Shown one piece after another: positions 1 through 9,353 of a DNA stretch of 64,000 nt. Every line of letters starts with the position of its first letter. Position 1 is the first letter of the stretch. The DNA comes from Albifimbria verrucaria. Taxonomy: Eukaryota; Ascomycota; Sordariomycetes; Hypocreales; Stachybotryaceae. The stretch lies in contig JAHREC010000062.1 in the NCBI GenBank assembly GCA_020081605.1, positions 5,014,577 to 5,078,576 on the forward strand, in the 5' to 3' direction. A program made the position numbers and the translations under genes. The notes beneath the pieces were generated by a model that saw nothing but the letters and a program-made list of their open reading frames with translations, was not told the origin of the DNA and searched no databases.

Positions 1-1056
1 CACCTTGTAGCAAAAGTTCAGTCTATCTCGATGTCTTCCTTGGGTTCAACATGTTTGCCACGGTCATGCAGGTTTTCAAGCACTTCCCATTCTTTGCGCA
101 ATTCCTATTCATCCTTGTCAGGAAATTCTCCAGTTTGAAGCAGATGGAGAAGGCCACAACGGGATAGCGTGCTGCGGCATATTGAGAGACAAGACAGCCT
201 CGAGCATATGGACTACTTTGCTTTTATCCTACCAGATGACGAACCGATCCCTGAGAGCAAGCAGGAGCTCACGCATATCGGTTCTCTTGCATTGCAGGTC
301 ATGTTTCCCAACCTTGGACCTATGGCTGACTGGTTTTACGGAACAATACTCTTCTTACTCGATGAGCCCGAGTACTAGTGAATCTTGGTTGCAGAGATTC
401 GAGACAAGTTCAACAATGCCGAGGAAATTACGCCAATAGCCCTAGCATGTCTTCCGTATCTGCATGCCTGCATGGAGGAGTCGCTACGCCTGCTCCCAAG
501 CAACAATACGGGACCGCCACGAATTAGCCCTGGCGATTTTGTTGATGGAATTTATATTCCAAAAGGGGTACGTGACACTCCGTTGACTGAAATGAGACAT
601 TTCAACAAGAATACGCGTTTCAGGAACCGTTTTCTATTAACACACCACGCAAACTAGACTCATGTGCAAAGCAGCATCTTTGCACTCAGCCGCAGCAGCC
701 GCTTCTTTCATGACCAGCTGTATTTTCGACCCCAACGGTGGCTGCCAGGAAACCACCCGCTCTTCGATGAGTCCTTCAAGGTGATTATCTCAAGGGCATC
801 CATCCTTTCAGACTAGGACCTCGAGCATGCATTGGCCGTGAGGTTGCGTGGACCCAAGGCAAATGGATTATTGCTACATTGCTGTGGGTGTTTGACGTGG
901 TCAAGGCGCCTGGTCAAGACTTCGACTTGGAGCGAGATTTGCTCCATTACGGGAAAGCCTTGGCTACATGGGAATCTTCAACTGTCTCTAATTCCTCAAA
1001 CTCTTGCTTTTGGTTTCAAATTCAGATTTCTCAGCTTCGAGGAAATCATCCACTAG
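1..1056 (+). pseudogene. Cytochrome P450 remnant, 5' part beyond the window
   Basis: The C-terminal half of a fungal microsomal P450 (heme monooxygenase) is readable across several frames. Frame 3 from base 3 gives a stretch containing FKHFPFFAQF. After a one-base break near 160 the frame continues (DSVLRHIER, then DEPIPESKQE). Two adjacent stops, TAG TGA, lie at 376-381. The K-helix ExxR is present as MEESLRL. A plausible intron runs 568-657 (GTACGT...TAG). The next exon holds THVQSSIFALS and the FRPQRW segment. After another break near 780 comes the heme loop PFRLGPRACIGR with its cysteine. The sequence after the heme loop decays beyond about 1000. All landmark motifs survive, so loss of function is recent. 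The N-terminus lies left of the window. Both stops could arise by C-to-T change (CAG to TAG, CGA to TGA). The subfamily cannot be assigned, though the loop resembles fungal secondary-metabolism P450s. Confidence 0.85.
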
Positions 1057-1574
1057 CTTCTCTGGATTTTTATGCTGTTATCGCGAGCCGGATAAAGGTC
1101 AGTGAACGGGTTTTCAGGTCCCAATCCACCCAACTAAGGCGGTTGGGTAGTACAGCAAGCTATAAGGAACGTCGTTTCCCACGAAATTATGCTTAATCAT
1201 CCATCGTACGTGTTGACCAACACCACCAGTAGTGTCGCCAAAGACTTTTAACTGGATCTTTTAAAGGTCTTGAGCATCGCATCGATGTGTGGACGATCGA
1301 AGGGGCTCTACCTGAAGAATTATGAAGTACAGAGGGTAGTAGCTCTTATTTACTTAGTATAAGCTAGCTGGGCAAGATAGAACTTTGTACTACATAGCTA
1401 GCTTTACCCCAAACCCAAACCAACTCAAAGTATAAGTTAGGCTGCTTCATCGACCCCAAAGTCTGTCGAACACATAATTTTCCACTTGCAGATGAAATCG
1501 TTCAGAAAGACGACGTGGTGTAAAATTTGATGTTCAGACTTCATTTCCTTTCGCAGAAAATCAGGCAATGTAGA
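1057..1574. other. No gene recognised
   Basis: This is the intergenic stretch between the P450 remnant and the 3' end of the aldo-keto reductase gene on the other strand. Nothing coding, no repeat and no RNA gene was recognised. Confidence 0.6.
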
Positions 1575-3214
1575 TTAAATCACAACATTATAAGTAGCGG
1601 GCCTTTCTGCTTCAGTACCAAAGATGTTTATGTCCCATCGAGGTTTGTCTAGTGGCACATTAGCAAATACTTGTACATTTCCAATCAAGCTATTCCACTT
1701 ACTTGCAATATAGGGTATGTTATACCGCTTCTGATTCTTGAACAGACCCTCTACTGCGCGAATATTGTCTTCGCTCAACTCAATTTCAACAAAGTTTTCA
1801 GCAATGCGCGCTGCTGTGACTGATTTGGGAATAACGCTATGGCCGCCATATTGGGCCCAAGCCAGTCTAACGTGTCATATGCGTTAGCAACACTAATAAA
1901 GATAAACTGAGAATCAATACTTACAAAATTTGAGTAGGTGTGACTTCTGTTCCCTTTTCTTTCGACACCTGCTCGGCGATAGCTTTGATTCCATCATCCA
2001 AAAATAGCAGGGGAATACCAAACATGTTATTTCCGAAAGCCTATGCTTAGTTAGGAGCTGCAATACTCGTTGATCCAACTTACTTACCGAGTAAGCCGTT
2101 ATATGAATGTTCTTATCTTTGCAATATTCAACCAGATTATCCTGGCGCAATGTCGGATGACGCTCAACCTGGTTAACTGCAGGGACGACCGAAGTTACTT
2201 CGATGATTGCCTCGAGCTAATATGTTGTCAACACATTAGCTATGCCTGATTTTCGTATCTTCTCGTGGCAGACATCTTACATGTTCGATAGTGTGATTTG
2301 AAACCCTGATTGATCTTGCCTTACTTTTAGGCAACTTGGTCATAGCTGCAAATTCCAACAAACTGATTAACGAACGGCAGCAAAAGATGTCGTTCAAAAG
2401 AACTTACCGCTCCATGTTGCAGTAATTGGAATGTTGTCATCAATAGCGATATCCCCGTCGGGTTCATTGGCTCCAGTAACAGGATTCAAGTCGCTGCCCA
2501 CGTGGTTCGGGCTCTTTTGAATGAGACAGGAAAGTGAACGAGGTAAAGCTTAAAACAAAATCAGTCCGTGTCCTCTTCAGTATGGATTGGCCTGCCCACA
2601 TCAAGATAATCGAGACCGAGCTCTCCCAAGCAATCATCTAGAGCGGCCTCGACAATAGCTGGATCATGTTGACTAGTACGAGAATGTGTGAGCAACCAGT
2701 AGACGCCTAGAACAGCTGCGAGCTAGAGTATACCTATTCCAAAGCTTAGAAGTCTGGGAAAGGGAAATCTCTTAGCAAAATCATCCCATGCTGAAACGTT
2801 TACGGGTCACGTACGATGAATACGTCTTCTCTTTTCAAACCAGGTATTTCGCGAAAGGCCCTTTTCAAACCCTGGGCTACTTCAGGCTGGTTTCCATAGC
2901 TAAAAAGCCGCCTGTTAAAAAAGGAAACCAACGAATTGATATAAGTCCTGTCTTACATCTTTGCTAAGTCCTGTGATAATCTTAGCGAATGGATTTCCGA
3001 TTCGATTTTTACAATCTCACCAAGTGTCTATAGCCAACCTTGAGCGCCTCATAAATGCCTATGCCTACGTCACCTGGAGCCGATTGCCAAGTTCCATATC
3101 CTAGCTGTCTGTTCATCATAAATGATATTAGTCATCATGGTTACACACATAGTTTGCTACCACTTACGGGATCTTGAAACCGCTATTGAGTACAATTTTC
3201 CTACCAAGAGACAT
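1575..3214 (-). pseudogene. Aldo-keto reductase gene, many introns, one frameshift
   Basis: This is a NAD(P)H-dependent aldo-keto reductase (TIM barrel, carbonyl reduction) of about 320 residues, spread over roughly eight or nine exons. The start at 3214 gives MSLGRKIVLNSGFKIP. Exon joins at GT...AG sites rebuild [15 protein letters not shown], then [103 protein letters not shown] and AWAQYGGHSVIPKS. It ends WDINIFGTEAERPATYNVVI. The family's catalytic Asp, Tyr (DLAKIY), Lys (TSKLW) and His (LVHFP) are all present. One defect is seen: after VSFK the frame slips by one base at about 2511-2521 (an A run next to GAGCCC). The intron before LYLVHFP would need an AAG acceptor. The gene may therefore be recently dead, or intact with a sequence error. 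The fold and family assignment are secure; the substrate is unknown. Confidence 0.85.
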
Positions 3215-3410
3215 GTTGTTTTTTTTTCTGAGCGTAGTTGATGTGGAAGTTGACAGAATAAAAGTTGTGGTTACTCAAAGGTCTTATAGCACATCGTTCG
3301 CAGTATCATGGATTTTATAGGAAGTTACGCATTATCACAGCCGGACTTGGGATTGTTTTGCTTTATAAGCTGGGCTATATGGGCCTAGACCGATATCCGA
3401 TGCGCTCCAA

Positions 3411-3632
3411 TCATCCATCACAAAAGTGATTCAATAGCATAACCGTGCCAATCAGCGCAGGTCTAGAGAACCTTTGTCTATCTAGAAACGCATCTAATTC
3501 TAAATGGCCGAGACTCAATCCGATGGAAAGATGAGTGATACCTTGAGAAAGACGCGGGAAGAACGAATAAAACAAACTAAATGCCGCAACATCCGTACAG
3601 TAAGCCGCAACTAGATGGAGGAGCATGTACAT
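3411..3632 (-). pseudogene. Possible MFS transporter fragment
   Basis: A 73-residue open frame containing LFYSFFPRLSQGITHLSIGLS resembles the mid-protein region of fungal DHA1-type major facilitator transporters, where a YLFFTTFP-like helix is followed by a loop and a GxxG helix. Only this one segment is readable; no start, no further helices and no splice structure were found. It would be a relic lying just upstream of the aldo-keto reductase gene on the same strand. The similarity is short, so another hydrophobic protein is possible. Confidence 0.3.
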
Positions 3633-5034
3633 CCAGTTTGGAAATATCTATGGTTGAAAGCAAATACTCGCAGCAACAATGGTACTTCGCGTTTCGGGAT
3701 AGCTCTGTGTCGCTCGTTATATTAGCTGTTTTCTCTCCCGCATGAATGGCGGCTGGGATGCTGCCGAAGATGCGTTATAGGGTTACCCTTTCTCGAGAAT
3801 TGCTGCTGTTTCCGATGATGACATTGATGGCCTCCGATAGCTGTCTGATACCCTTGCTCATGATTTCGAGATCGGGGATAAGATTTTCTAAGGACCCTGG
3901 TGTTCCCCATTAGCGTGGACCAAGGCCTCGGCCCCTTTCTCTTATGGATTTTCTGGCCTCCGGCTCCTTAGGGCTCTGTTATCTATTAGAAGCGCCTTTT
4001 CGAACGCTGCGCCGTTGCCAGTGCGTTCGAAGGTGTTTGTGGTCGGGGCATGGCGTCCAGTATCATTAGATCTGTGTCGTTGTCGGCGTGGTGGGGTGGG
4101 GCCGGCGTGCGTCCGCGCTCCTTCCGACATGTTAGGAAATTGCGGTGGGTAGCTAATGGATACTAACACAAGGTACCAAGGGAATTTTAGTCAGACCCAC
4201 AAGACGAAGCTTGGCGGAGATCATCCAAAAACGTTGGCGACTTTGAGTAACCAGGCCTATGCTTGGTATTCAAAGGGAGAGTAGCTGAAGCGATTGGTCT
4301 GATGGAGACTTGTATTTAATTAGCTTTAGAAGGGTCAAACTAGTCTTGAATCATCCTGAGACACAATCATCAATCGTCATATTTGACGATTGAAAGGGAT
4401 ATCCACTGAACGAGACCCCTATTAATTATCTGAGTCCCTTGATCATATCCAGGCGTTACCATCACCTTGAATTCTGCTGAAGATTCAGTAACGTCGTAGG
4501 AAAATTTTCATTAGGCAAATAAAAAGTATGTTCACGCTATCATGGCTAGGTTTAGGATGTGTACGCAGGGGCTGACAAGATTCCTATCGTGGTCACTTTT
4601 CCATTACCCTTTTGTCAATAACGTAGCGCAGCAAAGGCTTTAATTTTATTAATTACGCAGATGAAACGCGGCGCGTTTCCTTTAATTCCGATCGGAGAGC
4701 TGAGAGGCAAGGATGATTGGGCGTACAGAGCAAACCGGCCGTATTTCGGGCAACAATACTTGAAGTACCTAGAATAGGGAATATGCGCTGTTTTGGCTAA
4801 CACCCTACAATCTTTCCCTTTATGCTAATCAGTGCGATACAATGATCTCACGAAACCGGACCATCTGAGCTGTACCAATTCCACCAATCGCCATTCCTTC
4901 TGGGCAGACCTTTGAACTAACAGCATTATAATGAGTTAGTTGAACTCAGAAACGGAGAGTCACTTCCTCATAAAAAGTCCTTACTTTTGATCAAGCAAAA
5001 TCATCATTGAGTTCGTAATTCCTGTGCTGCCCAT
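3633..5034. other. Intergenic, one coding-like scrap, no identified gene
   Basis: On the minus strand, 3942-4169 reads as a 62-75 residue frame beginning MSEGARTHAGPTPP. A different frame at 3730-3910 reads as plausible protein (PDLEIMSKGIRQLSEAINV) before a stop. These could be pieces of one decayed gene, but no family is recognised. The rest (4170-5034) shows no gene, repeat or RNA. Confidence 0.3.
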
Positions 5035-5760
5035 CTAAGCTGGGTAGCATGCTCCGAAGCCATCATATTCGGCTCGTGTCAGAGGAGTTACCGATCCATG
5101 TTTGACACCTCTTGGGAAGCCAGCACCTCCGGAAGGAGTCCATCCAGGATTAGTGTCAATATGTCCTGTGGAACGGTACGATCTGTACTGGCTGTAGTCA
5201 TCTAGTAATATATGAGATAAACCTGGGGTGGTGTTGTCTGCAAAAGAGGCAGTACCTTCTCGGGGAGCTTCGTGACGAACGTAGCCTGGAGTACGTCCCC
5301 ATTGCCCGAAAATTTCACCCGTTCTGACCTCTTGGTACACTTGATTGACCGTTTCGTCCTTGGTAAATCGGGCGTAATGGCCAGGCTTGCCGGAATAGAG
5401 GAGTTCTTGATCAAGCATCGGAACATTGTCAACAAAACAATCTTTGGCTGGTGCAAACGTAATGAAGTCTTTGGTTGTAGTATAACGAATATGGTCGTTA
5501 TCAGCAGGGCCAGTATGGTTCGGATCGTTTCGTGCGTATTTCCTTGTCGACCAGAACACATACCATTGCTACGTGCCATCATTCCATACAGCAGAGGAGC
5601 CCATACCATTCCCGATGCTGCATCCTCGAGACAAAGGAGCATGGATTAGGACGCAAATCAATCACAATAATTTAAATATATACACACATAACCAATCTTG
5701 GAGCTGACCAATCGACCAGATTGATTGACTTCCATATGATTATCCCTCTGCTACCTTTCG
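5035..5760 (-). pseudogene. GH43-like glycosidase (arabinosidase type), truncated and broken
   Basis: The C-terminal half of a five-bladed beta-propeller glycosidase of the GH43-like arabinosidase type. Segments read WKSINLVDWSAPRL, then after a probable intron SGMVWAP, AVWNDGT, a TAG stop, QWYVFWSTRKYARNDPNHTG and the intact tail ending PRGVKHGSVTPLTRAEYDG. Defects are a one-base slip between WAP and AVW (about 5590-5600) and the in-frame TAG just before QWYVFW. The N-terminal blades carrying the catalytic Asp are not found upstream of about 5760, so it is truncated as well. The last 174 codons are uninterrupted. The role would have been secreted plant or cell-wall arabinan/xylan degradation. 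A second, independent GH43 gene lies 0.8 kb away on the opposite strand. Confidence 0.75.
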
Positions 5761-6224
5761 TGACTGTTTAGTGTGTGCTGTTGAGTGAAAATGGAAAGGG
5801 TGTGTCTGCTCCTTGTAATGCCACTATTGTTGGCGGTCGCTGGTCGAGGGAAGCCACTTGTCCAGTTCTGTTTCGAAAGAGATTCATCCCTTGAAATCGG
5901 TGCACGAGATAGACAAACATGAACTTTAGAGTTTTGGGGGTCGAGAAGATCCCATTTGAGCGCATCAAAGAGGCATCCATGAAGTCTCTAGTACTACGGT
6001 AGAACTTTGGATAGTTGAGAAGACGTAATTCTATTTTATTATCAGGGATTATTCAACAACATTGATTTCATATATACATTATATAAGATTAGATTAATGC
6101 TTCGGAACGTGGTCAGCCGTAGTTGAACAATTGGCACTAGAGAATTGACTTCGGGTTAAAGTGAAGCGCATGGCAAGATCAGTAAGTCTGACCGAACCGT
6201 TGGAAGGATTGCACTCTATATCGA
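5761..6224. other. Intergenic, no gene recognised
   Basis: The upstream continuation of the GH43-like remnant. Open frames exist but none matches the missing catalytic part of that gene. No RNA or repeat was seen until the 25-bp array. Confidence 0.5.
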
Positions 6225-6374
6225 CCCATCTTCTGCATGGACGTCTCGGCCCGTCTTCCGCATAGACGTCTCGGCCCATCTTCCGCATGGACGTCTCGGC
6301 CCATCTTCTGCATGGACGTCTCGGCCCATCTTCTGCATGGACGTCTCGGCCCATCTTCTGCATGGACGTCTCGG
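6225..6374. repeat. 25-bp minisatellite, six copies
   Basis: Six head-to-tail copies of a 25-bp unit beginning CCCATCTTCTGCATGG and ending ACGTCTCGG. Copies 4-6 are identical. Copies 1-3 differ by transitions, for example TCTTCC and GCATAG in copy 2. The array ends abruptly at 6374, 141 bp before a TATA box and 214 bp before the GH43 start codon. The unit length is not a multiple of three, so the open frames reading through it on both strands are by-products of the repeat. Confidence 0.95.
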
Positions 6375-6515
6375 ATATCTCTTGCCCAAGTGGAAGCGCA
6401 CCAACCAGAGCCCCTCGCAACGAGTTGTGTGATAGTGAGGAGAAGACTAATCAACTGTGAAGGCAGATCTGATCTTGCACCAATAGCCTAGATCCACGAG
6501 CCATCTCAGTTCTGC

Positions 6516-6523
6516 TATAAATA
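6516..6523 (+). promoter_or_regulatory. TATA box of the GH43 gene
   Basis: TATAAATA lies 66 bp upstream of the ATG at 6589, in a context followed by a pyrimidine-rich leader (TTTTTCTTTACTC). Spacing and context fit a fungal core promoter. Confidence 0.5.
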
Positions 6524-6588
6524 CTTGTTGGGAATTCTGTCAGCCAGACAGTTTTTCTTTACTCTGCACACACATCTGTCTGTCTTTC

Positions 6589-7769
6589 ATGATGTCTTTC
6601 AACATTCACCTCGTTTTTCTTTTGATCGGATGGGTTCTTAGTCAAGTTCAAGCAGCTGACTATAGCAATCCATTACGCAACAATGGACCTGATCCGTTCA
6701 TTGTCTATGACAATGGATTTTACTACTTGACTACTACCACTAACACTGGCCTCGATGTCTCTCGTGCAAGAACGTTAGAGGGGTTGAAGAACCCTGAGAG
6801 AAAGACAGTCTACAGAGATGGGAATCCAACTCGATGCTGCAATGTTTGGGCGCCAGGTGAGCAGAACCATCCTGGCTGCTATGAGATTATTAACAACAGC
6901 TATTACAGAGCTTCATAAGATTAATGGAATGTAAACTCCCCACGGCTTTTGTGTTATTTTCTATATGCTTAACATTTCTTACAGTTGGTACCTCTATTAT
7001 ACAGCCGGTAATGCCAACGATTTGGGCGGGCAGCGATCGCATGTTCTGAGGGTAAGCTTCCAATCTGAAAAGCAGCTTCGTATTTAGACTAAGTGCTGTA
7101 GGGGGCAATCCTTGGGATAACTATGCATACCTAGGTCAAATTGTGGGGATTGGAGCATTGACGGGACGGTTTTGAGGATTGGCAATACCAACTACTTTGT
7201 TTGGTCTTGCTTGGCGGATGGGCAAAGCCTATGCATCGCTGTGCTAACATCACCCTCGACAATTGGCCCGAAAAGCATCATTTCTAGACCAACTGCCGCC
7301 TGGGAAAGAAATGGACATCCGGTCGAGGAGGGACCTCAAGCCATGTATCATGGTGGCAAAACGTACATCGTTTACTCTGGGTCATTCTGCTGGACCAGCT
7401 CATACCAGCTTGGATATCTCACATATGATGGTCGCGGAGATCCTTTACGGGAGAGTTCATGGACAAAGACTGGTCCAGTGTTTAGCTCTGCAAATGGCAA
7501 TTATGGCACGGGACATAATGGGTAAGCGCTTCATGATTCATATATGATGAGAGATCTATGCTAATGTATTCTTATACTGAAGTATTTTCATGAGCCCAGA
7601 CGGAACCGAAGTATGGAATGTGTTTCACGCAGTTAGAAGCGCTGCTGGAGCGTGCGATACTACACGGTACACTATGGCTTCGAAGGTCAACTGGAATGCA
7701 GATGGAACTCCTAACTTTGGAAGGGCCCCTGCTCTTGGTACTGTACTTAGAGGACCTTTAGGGGAATAG
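6589..7769 (+). pseudogene. Secreted GH43 glycosidase (arabinofuranosidase/xylosidase type), two frameshifts
   Basis: A secreted GH43 enzyme that would hydrolyse arabinose or xylose side chains. Residues 1-22 form a signal peptide (HLVFLLIGWVLSQVQA). The catalytic-base segment is NNGPDPFIVYDNGFYYLTTT and the general-acid region is HPVEEGPQAMYHGGK. Exons: 6589-6856, 6900-6930, 6985-7051, 7102-7521 and 7583-7769. The joins rebuild NVWAP-AITELHKING-IWYLYYTAGNANDLGG, the usual family pattern. Two frame breaks occur, both in GGGG runs, at 7102-7105 and 7145-7148. One extra G at each would restore frame. The last intron uses an AAG acceptor. From 7150 to the end the frame is clean and terminates RAPALGTVLRGPLGE. 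The sequence is otherwise well conserved, so this is either a very young pseudogene or a functional gene with homopolymer errors. Confidence 0.85.
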
Positions 7770-7940
7770 TACGACTCTTTCATCAAGAGGCTAGCTAATA
7801 ACATTATGCTACCTAAAACTGGCCTCGGCCTGTTATGGGTATAGTGGGTGTTATTTAGCGATCCTAATAGATAAGCGAAGGCAAAGGCACTAGGAAATAG
7901 CTAAGTAGTTATTCTTTTAGTAAATGAAACATCTTAGGTG
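7770..7940. other. 3' flank of GH43 gene
   Basis: Short spacer with no recognised signal; it leads into a dispersed repeat. Confidence 0.4.
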
Positions 7941-8076
7941 CTGTTAAACCGGCGCAAAACTACACGCGCAATTTGAATGAGTAAGACGAGCTTCGTTGGA
8001 CACGTTCAAATAGTCACGCTTATGTAAAATATGCTTGACGCTAATTAACCTATATAAATACTCAGAATGAGGGACA
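7941..8076 (+). repeat. Dispersed repeat, copy A
   Basis: About 135 bp alignable by eye with 17860-17995 and 23130-23275. Shared landmarks are AAGACGAGC/AAGACAAGC, TTGGACACGTTCAAA, GTCACGCTTATGTAAAAT, GACGCTAATTAACC and TATATAAATA. It leads directly into an AT-rich block, so it probably marks one edge of a RIP-degraded transposon. The family is unknown. Confidence 0.7.
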
Positions 8077-8560
8077 AAAATTAGAGCATTTATATATTAT
8101 CTCTTTGAGCTGTATAGTTTAATAATTATTTATTAAATAGAAAATACTTTTATTATATAATAATAAGCTTTGAATTTTATTAAATAAAACTTGAATTATA
8201 TATTAAATTAATATTATATTTTATATTAAAATAAAAATATCATTTAAATAGTAAATATAACTATTTTTAATATATAAAACTATAATTTAATTCTTATTAA
8301 ATAAATTAAAGTATTTTATAGACTATTTATATATAAATATATTTATATAGATTAAATATATTTTTTATAAAAGTTTATAAACTTATATATTAAATTAAAG
8401 CTTAAATCCCTTATACTCTAAAACTTCTTTCTATTTTCTTATATATATTTTATTTATTCAATTATAAATATTAAATAATATTTTAATTTTATAATCTAAA
8501 ATCTTACTATCTAATCTAGGTTTAAAATAGATATTTAACTTTTATTTTTCATTTTTGCGC
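8077..8560. repeat. AT-rich RIP-degraded block
   Basis: Roughly 480 bp almost entirely A and T, with TATTAAATA-type strings and no coding potential. Composition switches sharply on both sides. It is interpreted as transposon sequence degraded by RIP, continuous with the adjacent dispersed repeat. Confidence 0.65.
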
Positions 8561-9353
8561 TTGTGACTCTACACAAAGCGTTTTCAATTTGCGTCAGGGA
8601 AGAGATCGCCGCTGAACAAGCTGTTTTGGGATTCTAGGGCAACGTGTTATCGCGCCTAATTATCCTTAAGTTGCGGCTATGGACGTGAATCAGCTCTGCT
8701 TTATCGACAGGAGGTTCAATGTTGAGAGTGCGAGATCTTTCCTATAAGGAAGATTAGGCATAAATATTGTGTAGTTATATATACTATAGTATATTCCTTT
8801 CCTAAGGAATAAGGAACGTGACTCTACCTAACCTATAGATTGAAGCCCCTGGTGCGTCGCAGAGCAGCAGGCTTCAGCTCTAGCCGTGTGATTCCGTTTC
8901 TCTTCTGCTATTTTACTGCTGGCACCAACGTGGGTTGCTTCTGACAGTTTGTCTTGATTGATATTTCTTTTAGGTAGACATTCACGAATTAGAATTAGCC
9001 ATCTGGTATTGGTCTCGACACGTGTAAGTGGCCATCTCTACAATGATACCTCAACACTGGGTCAATTCCTGGGTTATCTATATGGAAGGAAAACAAGAAG
9101 CAATATCGAGCAAACAAATCTACCGTCTTGTGATGATTACTCCCTTGAATCAATCGCCACAGGCACACTTGGCCCTCAGGTGCCGATGCATCTTGGAGTT
9201 GTGGCCGGGCTTTGTTTCCCGAATCGAACATAGATACCAAGGCGGGTAGGATTATCGCAAGTGGCTAAAATAAGACACTGTCAAGGAACAAGTATGTTGA
9301 GGATTTTGGTTAGTTTACTACGGTTACCATTACAACTTTTGGCTCTATTAGAG
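8561..9353. other. Intergenic, no gene recognised
   Basis: Mixed-composition sequence with a short near-palindromic tract (TTTCCTATAAGGAAG ... CCTTTCCTAAGGAATAAGG) around 8738-8816. Short open frames on both strands overlap each other and resemble nothing known. Confidence 0.4.

Noticed and set aside
6094..6491. Several overlapping open frames through the 25-bp minisatellite
   Set aside because: Frames on both strands arise because the repeat unit contains no stop codons; start and end lie in unrelated intergenic sequence.
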